Part shown: piece after piece, positions 48,126-56,317 of the stretch
Layout of the letters: the number at the start of each line of letters is the position of its first letter
Position numbering within the stretch: the first letter of the stretch is position 1
NCBI GenBank assembly: GCA_910586985.1
Contig: CAJUKK010000009.1
Coordinates: forward strand, 1-64,000
From: an uncultured Christensenellaceae bacterium
GTDB lineage: Bacteria > Bacillota > Clostridia > Christensenellales > Borkfalkiaceae
DNA length: 64,000 bases
Direction of reading: 5' to 3'
Notes under the pieces: generated by a model
What the model was told of the DNA's origin: nothing
Databases searched by the model: none
The model's input: only the letters and a program-made list of their open reading frames with translations
Program-made: the position numbers and the translations under genes

Positions 48126-48348
48126 AGAAAAAGAAAACGCCCTTCGAATGCTTGACGGATGCATCTGTCGGTTAAGTGTGACGGACGAAAAGGAAGAAGC
48201 CTTCCGAATGTACTATTCCATGACGGTGTGGGCAGGGCAGATTTTGAATCATACGCTTCACCGCATCGAAGAACAGAACAAGCAGAAGGAACAAGACGAA
48301 GAAGGGGGTGAAGTGCATGTGCGAAGAACAAAACGCAAAAGACATTAA
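48118..48348 (+). CDS. Small phage protein, function unknown
   Basis: 76 residues, mostly helical (ENALRMLDGCICRL, EEAFRMYYSMTVWAGQIL), ending in a basic RRTKRKRH tail. AAGGACGGTGATCACA precedes ATG 48118. Overlaps the next gene. Confidence 0.55.
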   Translation: MDREKENALRMLDGCICRLSVTDEKEEAFRMYYSMTVWAGQILNHTLHRIEEQNKQKEQDEEGGEVHVRRTKRKRH

Positions 48349-48637
48349 AGTCAAGGAAGATGACCGTGACCCCTTGAAGGAAGGTGTGCGGAAATTGGGT
48401 GACACAATTCAGTTGCTTATAAATGCAATCAAGCCTATTGCGGACATCATGCAGATGGCGTTCAAAACGCTTGCAGAGCAGAAAGAAAAAGCACTTGCCA
48501 GTTGCAGCAAAAGGGTCAGACACCTTGCCCTGCACGGTAGAACGGAAAGGGTCAGGAAGAAAAACTGGAAGCGTGTTTGGAAGGAATATATCAAGGGGGT
48601 GCGCCATGCCGAAAGATTGGTCGGGGAATCAAAATAG
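48317..48637 (+). CDS. Small basic helical phage protein, function unknown
   Basis: 106 residues. A helical middle (LINAIKPIADIMQMAFKTLAEQ) and a basic C-terminus (RTERVRKKNWKRVWKEYIKG). Start ATG 48317 with AAGGGGGTG upstream. Overlaps the methyltransferase start by 32 bases. Confidence 0.55.
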   Translation: MCEEQNAKDIKVKEDDRDPLKEGVRKLGDTIQLLINAIKPIADIMQMAFKTLAEQKEKALASCSKRVRHLALHGRTERVRKKNWKRVWKEYIKGVRHAERLVGESK

Positions 48638-49118
48638 CATCTACAAGACATTAGGTGCATCGAACCACACCGAAGGGGAAAGGCAATCGGATGACTACTA
48701 TGCAACCGAACCGAAGGCAGCGGAACTTCTGCTTGAACAGGAAGATTTCCACCACACGATTTGGGAATGCGCCTGCGGTGAAGGGCATCTTGCAAAGGTA
48801 TTCGAAGCGCACGGTCACGAAGTCATTGCAACCGATCTGATATATCGGGGATATGGTGACCCTGAACCGCTTGATTTCCTGAAAGACACACTGGACGATT
48901 TCGAAGGGGACATCATCACAAATCCGCCCTATAAGTACGCACAGGAATTCGTGCAGAAGGCGTTGGAAAGCGTAAAGGTCGGAAGGAAGGTTGCAATGTT
49001 CCTGAAACTGCAATTCCTGGAAGGGAAAGCAAGGAAAGAACTATTCCAAAAGACCCCCCCCCCGAATCGTTTATGTTTCAAGTTCAAGACTGCTGTGTGC
49101 TATGAACGGCGAATTTGA
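48606..49118 (+). CDS. Adenine DNA methyltransferase, frame-shifted OFF by a C10 tract
   Basis: 170 residues as sequenced. Motif I CACGEGHLAKVF (about 56-67) and motif IV NPPYKYA (106-112) identify a SAM-dependent N6-adenine enzyme. After LFQKT the frame enters C10 (49054-49063) and ends in an unrelated 15-residue tail. With nine C it reads RIVYVSSSRLLCAMNGEF, then SAVAYAWFVWVKGF and IKWIN, the expected end of this phage family, with a stop at 49204-49206 (199 residues). The gene is one base from full length. Confidence 0.88.
   Translation: MPKDWSGNQNSIYKTLGASNHTEGERQSDDYYATEPKAAELLLEQEDFHHTIWECACGEGHLAKVFEAHGHEVIATDLIYRGYGDPEPLDFLKDTLDDFEGDIITNPPYKYAQEFVQKALESVKVGRKVAMFLKLQFLEGKARKELFQKTPPPNRLCFKFKTAVCYERRI
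49054..49063 (+). repeat. C10 homopolymer in the adenine methyltransferase gene
   Basis: Ten C (G on the other strand). Nine would restore the family-like reading frame to 49206; the stretch 49119-49206 is its out-of-phase end. Confidence 0.95.
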
Positions 49119-49228
49119 CAAAATCACTTCCAGTGCCGTTGCCTATGCCTGGTTTGTATGGGTGAAGGGGTTCACTGGGGACACCACAATCAAGTGGATA
49201 AATTAAAAAATAAGGAAGGTACACGATT

Positions 49229-49528
49229 ATGAATATACCACAAACAATCAAAATCGGTGGCAAGGTCTATCGGGTAGAAATCACCGATAACCTGACACTG
49301 GGCAAAGCGAATGTTTCCGCTGAAATTGAATACATGGAATTGGTCATTCGCATCCACCCCAGTGCAAGGGGGAAGATGGAAGCAGACTTTTGGCACGAAG
49401 TAGTTCACGGAATCCTTGACCATCTCGGATATAGCCGACACAACGAAAAGAAGGTGGACGAATTGGCAAATGCCTTTTACATGGTCATCAGGGACAACCC
49501 GAAGATATTCGGGAAGTCGGAACAGTAG
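49229..49528 (+). CDS. Small zinc metallopeptidase-like protein (HExxH)
   Basis: 99 residues. ADFWHEVVHGILDHLGY contains HEVVH, with a downstream Glu in VDELANAFYMVI. Looks like a minimal ImmA/IrrE- or SprT-like zincin. ImmA-type proteins cleave phage or ICE repressors, so a role in induction is possible but unproven. AAGGAAGGT precedes the ATG. Confidence 0.7.
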   Translation: MNIPQTIKIGGKVYRVEITDNLTLGKANVSAEIEYMELVIRIHPSARGKMEADFWHEVVHGILDHLGYSRHNEKKVDELANAFYMVIRDNPKIFGKSEQ

Positions 49529-49688
49529 TGGCAGAAGGGGCAAAACGGCGTTTGTCACACTGTCACTTGTCACAGGTGTTCTTTTGCTTGAAAAATAGGT
49601 TTTTAAGAAAAAAAAATCACAGATGACTTTTCTATATACCGCAAAAATAAAAGAATATAGAAAATATCTGTGACAAGTGACAAAGTGA

Positions 49689-49731
49689 CAAAATAAAAAG
49701 AGAACCCCAGGAACTGCAATTCCCAGGGTTC
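49689..49731 (-). terminator. Inward-facing terminator in the right repeat copy
   Basis: Same hairpin as at 32912-32954, read leftward, with its T tract toward the early genes. It would stop leftward transcripts from the late region. Rightward early transcripts meet no T tract and should pass. Confidence 0.6.
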
Positions 49732-49768
49732 AAGGTTGAAAACCAAATCAAAATAAAAAGCGGTCAAC

Positions 49769-49797
49769 TTCAAATCTTGAATGGTCTATTCTATTAT
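49769..49797 (+). promoter_or_regulatory. Outward promoter in the right repeat copy
   Basis: TTCAAA 49769-49774, 17-base spacer, TATTAT 49792-49797, identical to the integrase promoter. It faces the DUF1492 late regulator 214 bases away. Confidence 0.55.
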
Positions 49798-49838
49798 AGC
49801 ACCGTATGAAGATTTGAACTTGACAAATTAAAATCACG

Positions 49839-49981
49839 GTAACAGGTAACAGGTAACAGGTAACAGATGTCTTTTTGCTTGAAAAATAGGAATAAAAAAT
49901 ATTTTACTTTATATACAAAATTATTTTTTCGCCTATAAAAAGAGAATAAGAAAATTATGTGTTACTTGTTACTTGTGTTAC
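49839..49981. repeat. Third long dyad, with GTAACA/TGTTAC arms
   Basis: Four tandem GTAACAG units (49839-49866) face three TGTTAC units (49960-49981) across an AT-rich loop holding TTTTTGCTTGAAAAATAGG. It has the same layout and loop box as the dyad in the inverted repeat, but the arm sequence has changed on both sides. With the right repeat copy it fills the 480-base gap before the late regulator. Confidence 0.8.
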
Positions 49982-50010
49982 TCATCGCAAACAGAAAAGG
50001 AATACGAAAA

Positions 50011-50430
50011 ATGACAGCGAAAGAATTTTTGAATCAGGCGTATTGCCTGAATAAACTGATACAGAGCCATCAAAGGGAACTTTCGGAACTTGAAGAAATG
50101 GGGGCGGTTATATCGTCATCGAATTTTTCAGGAATGCCGTCAGGAAGCAGGAACACCGAAGCACCGTTTGTTCGGCAGGTTGAAAAGAAAGTTGATCTTG
50201 AACTGCAAATCAAAAAAGAAATTGAAAACCTGATTGATTTGAAGAAAAAGATTCACGATGCCATTGATGCCGTGCGTGACCCGAACCAAAGACTTGTTCT
50301 ACGGTATAGGTACATAGAATTTTTCCCCTGGGTGAAGATAATTGCCGAAATGAATGACATGTTCTATTCGGAACGGCAGACATACAGATTCCATTCGGAA
50401 GGTTTGAAACAGATTGTTGTGCCGGTGTAA
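50011..50430 (+). CDS. Late transcription regulator, DUF1492/ArpU-like
   Basis: 139 residues, ending in a sigma-70 region 4-like segment (AVRDPNQRLVLRYRYIEF, then WVKIIAEMNDMFYSERQTYRFH). Proteins of this type activate late promoters and lie just before the terminase in many Bacillota prophages. ATG 50011 is preferred over an in-frame start at 49957, which would fall inside the dyad. Confidence 0.8.
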   Translation: MTAKEFLNQAYCLNKLIQSHQRELSELEEMGAVISSSNFSGMPSGSRNTEAPFVRQVEKKVDLELQIKKEIENLIDLKKKIHDAIDAVRDPNQRLVLRYRYIEFFPWVKIIAEMNDMFYSERQTYRFHSEGLKQIVVPV

Positions 50431-50437
50431 AAAAGAC

Positions 50438-50469
50438 GGCAGTGCATGGCAGTAAATATATGTTATAAT
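50438..50469 (+). promoter_or_regulatory. Probable activator-dependent late promoter
   Basis: TATAAT 50464-50469 lacks a consensus -35. In its place are two GGCAGT repeats 10 bases apart (50438-50443 and 50448-50453), one helical turn, likely to bind the late regulator encoded just upstream. Confidence 0.6.
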
Positions 50470-50486
50470 GTTATCGTCAAACAATG

Positions 50487-50521
50487 CGCTTGATCGAAAG
50501 AAATTTCAATCAGGCGTTTTT
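50487..50521 (+). terminator. Terminator-like hairpin at the start of the late leader
   Basis: CGCTTGAT pairs with ATCAGGCG, followed by TTTTT. It lies only about 12 bases into the late transcript. A second stem (50534-50585, ACAGATTG with CAATCTGT) follows before terS. Confidence 0.5.
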
Positions 50522-50613
50522 GTATGGCGCACGAACGGCAGACAGATTGTGTTTCCATTCTTCTTTGGCAATCTGTTCTGTCGTTTAGTCTTTGAAAAGG
50601 AAGGTGATGTCTT

Positions 50614-51060
50614 GTGACAGACAAACAGCGCAAATTTGCGGACGAATATCTGATTGACTGCAATGCTACAAGGGCATACAAGGCAGCCTATCCGCATGTG
50701 AAGAATGACCAGGTTGCAAAGGTCAATGGGTCAAGATTGCTGACAAATGCTAACCTGAAAGCCTATATTGATGAACGCCTTGACGAAATCAGTTCGGAAA
50801 AGATTGCCGATGCAGCGGAAGTGATGAAATACCTGACTTCTGTCCTGCGTGGGGAAAGCACCGCTGAAATAGTCGTGGTCGAAGGTGTGGGTGACGGAAT
50901 GTCCGAAGCACGGTCAATGACCAAAAAGCCTGACGAAACGCAAAGATTGAAGGCAGCGGAACTTTTGGGCAAGCGATATGGTCTATTCAAAGAGAATGTG
51001 AAACTGGAAGGCGCAGTTCCGGTGATCATCAAAGACGATATTCCCGAAACCGATGACTAA
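50614..51060 (+). CDS. terS: Terminase small subunit
   Basis: 148 residues of the Terminase_2 family: LTDKQRKFADEYL-type start, NATRAYKAAYP helix-turn-helix, then a long helix. It recognises the packaging site. GTG 50614 with AAGGAAGGTGATG ahead. Overlaps terL by eight bases. Confidence 0.92.
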   Translation: MTDKQRKFADEYLIDCNATRAYKAAYPHVKNDQVAKVNGSRLLTNANLKAYIDERLDEISSEKIADAAEVMKYLTSVLRGESTAEIVVVEGVGDGMSEARSMTKKPDETQRLKAAELLGKRYGLFKENVKLEGAVPVIIKDDIPETDD

Positions 51061-52318
51061 ACCGGCACAGAAGAAGTTCAACGAAGTTTCGATGCAGAAG
51101 GTTGTCGGTAAAGGGTACAACCGATATTGGCATTTCAAAGGCAGATACCGTGTTGTGAAAGGCAGTCGTGCATCGAAGAAGTCAAAGACCACTGCGCTTT
51201 GGTACATCAAAAGCATAATGCAATACCCCGAAGCGAACCTTCTTGTCGTTCGAAAGGTATTCAGAACGCTGAAAGACAGTTGCTTCACAGAACTGAAATG
51301 GGCAATTCACCGCTTGGGCGTGGATGCACAGTGGGATGTGAAGGAATCACCCCTTGAAATGACATATCTGCCGACAGGTCAGAAAATCTTTTTCAGGGGA
51401 CTGGATGACCCTTTGAAGGTCACATCAATCACGGTTGAAGTCGGTGTTCTTTGTTGGTTATGGGTCGAAGAAGCCTATGAAATCAGCAAGGAAGCCGATT
51501 TTGATATGCTTGACGAATCTATTCGTGGCGCAGTTCCCGAAGGATTATTCAAGCAAGCAACGCTGACATTCAACCCTTGGAATGAACACCACTGGTTGAA
51601 GAAAAGGTTCTTCGACAGAGCAGACGAAGAAGTGTTGGCGTTGACCACAAACTATCAGTGCAACGAATTCCTTGACGATTCAGACCGCAAGATGTTCGAA
51701 GCAATGAAGAAGAACAATCCCCGAAGATACCGTGTCGCAGGACTTGGTGACTGGGGAATTGTTGAAGGTCTGATCTATGAAAACTGGAAGGAAGAAGTGT
51801 TTGACATCCATTCCGAACAGTTCAGAAAAGACCATCCAGGTTTGAAGTCGGGATTTGGTCTTGACTTCGGCTATACAAATGACCCTTCCGCAGCATTCAT
51901 CGGGGGCGTTGATTTGGAACATCAACAAATCTTCATTTGGGATGAAATGTACGAAAAGGGTCTATCTAACAAACGGATTTTTGAAGTCCTGCAATCCATG
52001 GGATATGTCAAAGACCATTTCACCGCAGATAGTGCAGAACCCAAATCAATAGACGAATTGAAGGGTTACGGTTTGAGAACCAAAGGGGCGGTCAAGGGCA
52101 AAGACAGCGTGATGAACGGCATTCAATGGATTCAGGACTTCGAAATCATAATTCATCCCAGGTGCGTGAACTTTATCACGGAAATTTCAAACTATACCTG
52201 GGCAACTGATAAGTTCGGCAATAAACTGAACGAACCGATTGACGATTTCAACCACTTGATGGATGCTATGCGATACGGTTTGCAACAGTATATCAAGAAG
52301 AACGGTTGGATTTATTAA
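51053..52318 (+). CDS. terL: Terminase large subunit
   Basis: 421 residues, PBSX-type. The ATPase part has GSRASKKSKTTALW (Walker A-like) and LWVEEAYEI (Walker B). The nuclease part has LDFGYTNDPSAAF, a DNA-cutting RNase H-like site. It pumps DNA into the prohead. Confidence 0.95.
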   Translation: MTKPAQKKFNEVSMQKVVGKGYNRYWHFKGRYRVVKGSRASKKSKTTALWYIKSIMQYPEANLLVVRKVFRTLKDSCFTELKWAIHRLGVDAQWDVKESPLEMTYLPTGQKIFFRGLDDPLKVTSITVEVGVLCWLWVEEAYEISKEADFDMLDESIRGAVPEGLFKQATLTFNPWNEHHWLKKRFFDRADEEVLALTTNYQCNEFLDDSDRKMFEAMKKNNPRRYRVAGLGDWGIVEGLIYENWKEEVFDIHSEQFRKDHPGLKSGFGLDFGYTNDPSAAFIGGVDLEHQQIFIWDEMYEKGLSNKRIFEVLQSMGYVKDHFTADSAEPKSIDELKGYGLRTKGAVKGKDSVMNGIQWIQDFEIIIHPRCVNFITEISNYTWATDKFGNKLNEPIDDFNHLMDAMRYGLQQYIKKNGWIY

Positions 52319-52333
52319 AAGGTAGGTGATTAA

Positions 52334-53800
52334 ATGCTGACAGTCGAAGAAATCACAAGGTTCATCAGTGATGATGAAAGTGACCCCAAAAAGCAAAGGG
52401 CGAAGGAAGGCTTGCGCTATTACGAAGGGGAACATGACATCCGCAATTATAAACTGTATTATTACAACGCAGACGGCAAGATTGTCGAAGATAAGAGCCG
52501 AAGCAACATAAAAATCAGTCATCCATTCTTCACGGAATTGGTTGACCAGTGCGTTCAATATATGCTGTCGGGCGATGAATCGTTTGTCAAGTCTAACAAT
52601 GCAGAACTGCAAGCAGAACTTGACCTGTACTTCGGGGATGAATTCAGATCGGAACTTGCAGACACGCTGACTGACACCTGTGCAGGTGGATTTGGTTACA
52701 TGTACGGATATATGAATTCCGACATGCGAACTTCCTTCACCTATGCAGAACAGTCCGGTGTTGTTGAAGTCAGAGCAAAGGACACAGACGATCACACGGA
52801 ATATGTCATCTATTGGTACATAGACCGCATTGATAAAGGCAAGAAGAAGGTCAAGCGCATTCAGGTTTGGGATTCGAAACAAACCACCTATTTCTGCCAG
52901 GTTGACAACGGCAAAGTCGAAAAGGATACTTCCGTTGAACTCAATCCACGCCCCCATATTCTATATACGAAGAAGGATGGCACTTATTATGACGGATTTG
53001 GTTTCATTCCGTTTTTCAGACTGGATGCAAACAAAAAGCAGACCAGTCATCTGAAACCTGTGAAGGAAATCATTGACGATTATGACCTGATGTCCTGCGG
53101 ATTGTCGAACAACATTCAGGATGTCAGCGAAGCGGTGTGGGTGGTCAAAGGCTTCCAGGGTGACAACCTTGAAGAAATGATTCAGAATGTCAAGACCAAA
53201 AAGCACATCGGCGTTGAACCTGATGGTGATGTCGACATCAAGACCATTTCCATTCCGTATGAAGCACGAAAAATCAAGATGGAAACGGACGAAAAGAACA
53301 TCTATCGTTTCGGCATGGGGTTCAATTCGGCGCAGTTGGGCGATGGTAATGTCACGAATGTTGTCATCAAATCAAGGTATGCACTTTTGGACTTAAAGTG
53401 CAACAAACTTGAAGCAAGGTTGAAAGCGTTCCTTCGAAAGTTGGTCAAGATTGCGTTGAATGAAATCAACAAAATCAAAGGCACTGACTATCAACCCAAA
53501 GATGTGTATTTCGAATTTAACCGTGAAGTTATGACGAACGCAACGGATAACGCCACGATTGAATTCACGAAGGCGCAGGCAGGGCAAGTTCGAATGACAA
53601 CCCTTCTGAACGCAGCATCCCTTCTTGACGAAGAAACCGTGCTGAAAGCAATCTGCGAAATCCTTGAAATCGATTATGAAGAAGTCAAGGACAAAATTCC
53701 GAAACAACCGGCAACTGATCTGAACGAAGCAAGTGAAAAGTTGGCAAATGTCGTTCCCCAGGAAGGCGGTGACGATGGTGGGGGCGGTGAAGGCGTATGA
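52334..53800 (+). CDS. Portal protein, SPP1 gp6-like
   Basis: 488 residues of the phage_prot_Gp6 family: YYEGEHDIRNYK near the N-terminus, HPFFTELVDQCVQYMLSG, and YPFQ-like FGYMYGYMN. It forms the dodecameric DNA entry ring. Stop and next start overlap (ATGA). Confidence 0.93.
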   Translation: MLTVEEITRFISDDESDPKKQRAKEGLRYYEGEHDIRNYKLYYYNADGKIVEDKSRSNIKISHPFFTELVDQCVQYMLSGDESFVKSNNAELQAELDLYFGDEFRSELADTLTDTCAGGFGYMYGYMNSDMRTSFTYAEQSGVVEVRAKDTDDHTEYVIYWYIDRIDKGKKKVKRIQVWDSKQTTYFCQVDNGKVEKDTSVELNPRPHILYTKKDGTYYDGFGFIPFFRLDANKKQTSHLKPVKEIIDDYDLMSCGLSNNIQDVSEAVWVVKGFQGDNLEEMIQNVKTKKHIGVEPDGDVDIKTISIPYEARKIKMETDEKNIYRFGMGFNSAQLGDGNVTNVVIKSRYALLDLKCNKLEARLKAFLRKLVKIALNEINKIKGTDYQPKDVYFEFNREVMTNATDNATIEFTKAQAGQVRMTTLLNAASLLDEETVLKAICEILEIDYEEVKDKIPKQPATDLNEASEKLANVVPQEGGDDGGGGEGV

Positions 53801-55401
53801 ATTCAAGACAGAAAGAAGTGATCGCAGCATCACTTGATGATGAAAAAGCCGTTCTTTCTGCACTTGAAAAGAACTACACCACAGCACTTGCCGACATCAA
53901 ACGGAACATCAGGGAACTGCAATCGAACCCTTTGACACAATCGAAGGCTTATCAACTGGATTTTCAAAAGCAGTTGGAAAGGCAGATATCGGGCATCCTT
54001 GACAATCTGTCGGGAAAGAACTTCGCTTCCATTGCCGATTATCTGAACACCTGCTATCAGACAGGGTTCATCGGGGCAATGTACGACATGCAAGGTCAGG
54101 GTGTTCCGCTGATATTGCCTATCAATCAGACACAGGTCTTGAAGGCAGTTCAAAAAACTTCCGACAACATCAAGTTGGTGAATAAAGTCGGGATTTCCAC
54201 AAATGAACTGAAAACGCAGGTTCTTGAAGAACTGAAAAGGGGATTTGCCAGTGATCTGACCTATACCGACATTGCAAGAAATATCAGCAATCGGGGACAG
54301 GCGAACATGGGGCGGTCAATGACCATTGCAAGGACGGAAGGACACCGTGTGCAGAGCGAAGCGAAGATGGATTCCTATCACGCTGCGAAGGCGAAGGGTG
54401 CAGATATAGTCAAACAGTGGGATGCAACCCTTGACGGTGCAACCAGGGACACGCACAGATTACTTGACGGACAGGTCAGAGAATTGGACGAAGATTTCAC
54501 AGTCTTGGGCGCATCTGCCCCATATCCTGGGGGATTTGGTGACCCTGCCGAAGATTGCAACTGCCGGTGTTGTATGTTGCAAAGGGCAAGGTGGGCAGTC
54601 GAAGATGAAACCACCTATGACAAGTGGAACAATGAAACAGGGGGCATCATTCAATGCACTGGATATGACGATTTCAAAGAAAAATACTTGAAAGCAGCGG
54701 AAGCATTGACAGAAAACGCCGAAAGCGGTATAATGTCAGTTAAGGAATGCAAGGATTTCAACAGTCTTTCTTCCTATATGATGGCGCAGTATGGCGTTTC
54801 TGTTGATGAAAGTGTTCATCACCTTGATTTCCCTGCGGTTCAGCAGTCAATAATGGGAATCGAAAGGGTTATGGACGAATTTCCACAGGCGCAAAGTGCG
54901 CTGAAAGGAATTTCAACTTCCAAATCGGGTGTGATGTCTGCGAGTTTCAACGGAACAATCAATTTCAACCCGAATTATTATCAGAACGGCGATCCACGGG
55001 TCGCAAAGACAATGGTTCAAGGTATCACAACAGGATTTCACCCTGCGAACACCGGTGTTCTTGAAACAGGCAGTCACGAAATGGGACATCTGTTGGAAAG
55101 GGCATTGATTGAAATGTCGCACCCAGGCGTTGGTGCTTTGGATCAACTTTATAGGGCGCAGGCGTGGAGTAAATGCACAGAAGCGACAAATATCATTTCC
55201 GAAGCCTGCAAAATGGCAAAAAAGACCGCAGAAGGCAAAGGTTTAGTCAATAGTCAGTTGAAGGCAATGGTTTCGGGATATGCAACAAAGAATAACAGTG
55301 AATGCCTTGCAGAATGCGTTGCGGACTATGTTGCAAACGGCGAAAATGCTTCCATTCTTTCAAAAGAAGTTTGGAAAATCTTAAAAGGAAAACTTGGTTG
55401 A
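53797..55401 (+). CDS. SPP1 gp7-like minor head protein fused to a zincin domain
   Basis: 534 residues. Residues 1-275 are the head morphogenesis (Mu F/SPP1 gp7) domain with TIARTEGHRVQSEA, QWDATLDGATRDTHRLLDGQ and DCNCRC. Residues 330-534 carry GSHEMGHLLERAL (HExxH) and ECLAECVADYVANG with the downstream Glu ligand, a gluzincin-like metallopeptidase. Fusions of gp7 domains with effector domains are known; this one could be injected with the DNA. Confidence 0.88.
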   Translation: MNSRQKEVIAASLDDEKAVLSALEKNYTTALADIKRNIRELQSNPLTQSKAYQLDFQKQLERQISGILDNLSGKNFASIADYLNTCYQTGFIGAMYDMQGQGVPLILPINQTQVLKAVQKTSDNIKLVNKVGISTNELKTQVLEELKRGFASDLTYTDIARNISNRGQANMGRSMTIARTEGHRVQSEAKMDSYHAAKAKGADIVKQWDATLDGATRDTHRLLDGQVRELDEDFTVLGASAPYPGGFGDPAEDCNCRCCMLQRARWAVEDETTYDKWNNETGGIIQCTGYDDFKEKYLKAAEALTENAESGIMSVKECKDFNSLSSYMMAQYGVSVDESVHHLDFPAVQQSIMGIERVMDEFPQAQSALKGISTSKSGVMSASFNGTINFNPNYYQNGDPRVAKTMVQGITTGFHPANTGVLETGSHEMGHLLERALIEMSHPGVGALDQLYRAQAWSKCTEATNIISEACKMAKKTAEGKGLVNSQLKAMVSGYATKNNSECLAECVADYVANGENASILSKEVWKILKGKLG

Positions 55402-55402
55402 C

Positions 55403-55564
55403 ATGGAAAACTTCGAAGATGTGAAAAAATTCTTTGATTATTTGATCATAGACGATGACGGTTGGAAAGGTATCAGGGATGATGCCCCCGATTCCGCAAA
55501 AAAAGCCTATGCGGAATATATCAAAAAGGAAAAAGCAAACGCCGAAAAAGGCATCAAGGCGTAA
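55403..55564 (+). CDS. 53-residue charged protein, function unknown
   Basis: MENFEDVKKFFDYLIIDDDG opens a small helical protein, acidic at first then Lys-rich. Starts two bases after the gp7-zincin gene and ends before a terminator. Possibly a partner or inhibitor of the zincin domain; this is speculation from position alone. Confidence 0.5.
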   Translation: MENFEDVKKFFDYLIIDDDGWKGIRDDAPDSAKKAYAEYIKKEKANAEKGIKA

Positions 55565-55587
55565 CGCCCACAACAATTCAATGATTG

Positions 55588-55614
55588 AAGCATCCTGAAA
55601 AGGGTGCTTTTTTC
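55588..55614 (+). terminator. Terminator within the head gene cluster
   Basis: AGCATCC pairs with GGGTGCT (one G-T pair) around TGAAAA, followed by six T. Probably partial, setting the ratio of early head genes to scaffold and capsid. Confidence 0.7.
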
Positions 55615-55708
55615 ATACACTTCTTCAAAAGTCAGAAGTAAAACAGAGCATTTCAAAATCCTGATGTAACAGGTAAAAATCATATTTGAAAAGGAAGGTA
55701 CAAAAAAC

Positions 55709-56287
55709 ATGACATTGCAGGAAATCTTGAAAAGTCAGGGACTGTCCGAAGAACAGATTCAGAAGATTGTCGGGGAAATGAAGCAGAATAAAATTTTCAC
55801 GGCATCGGAAGAAAACCTGGATATTCGCTACGGCAAATTAAAAACCGATTTTGACAGTCTGACCAAACAACACGGCGAATCCACCGCCTTGATCGAGCAG
55901 ATGAAGAAGGACAACGCCGGCAACGAAGCATTGCAGGGGAAAATCACAGAGTATGAAACCAAAATGGCAACGATGGCTGCCGAATTGGAACAGACTAAAA
56001 TCGATGCTGCATTGAAAGTTGCCCTTTTGGAAGCGAAGGCAGATGATGTCGATTATCTGACTTTCAAACTGAAAGAAAAAGGCGAACTGAAACTGGACGA
56101 AAACGGCAAAATCAAGGGCATCGATGACAGCATTGCTGCGTTGAAAACTCAATTTCCCAAACAGTTCATCACCGAACAGGGCAAGAAGGTTGACGAAAAC
56201 AAATTGCCTGGAAGCGATGACGAACCGAACAACGAACCGCAATCACTTGCGGATGCGCTCAAAGCAGCGTATGAAACCAAAAACTAA
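55709..56287 (+). CDS. Scaffolding protein (DUF4355/Gp20-like)
   Basis: 192 residues. Central coiled coil (about 45-110), acidic and helical, with a PGSDDEPNNEPQSLADALKA-type C-terminus. Position directly before the capsid gene and composition are typical of scaffolds. Confidence 0.85.
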   Translation: MTLQEILKSQGLSEEQIQKIVGEMKQNKIFTASEENLDIRYGKLKTDFDSLTKQHGESTALIEQMKKDNAGNEALQGKITEYETKMATMAAELEQTKIDAALKVALLEAKADDVDYLTFKLKEKGELKLDENGKIKGIDDSIAALKTQFPKQFITEQGKKVDENKLPGSDDEPNNEPQSLADALKAAYETKN

Positions 56288-56317
56288 AAATTTTTATTAA
56301 AAGGACGGTAAAAAATT

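Larger units (their letters stand above)
49553..49803. repeat. Right copy of the perfect 251-bp inverted repeat
   Basis: Reverse complement of 32840-33090 with no mismatch. Begins 25 bases after the zincin gene and carries the same dyad, terminator and promoter. The bracketed segment is 16,462 bases. Confidence 0.97.
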
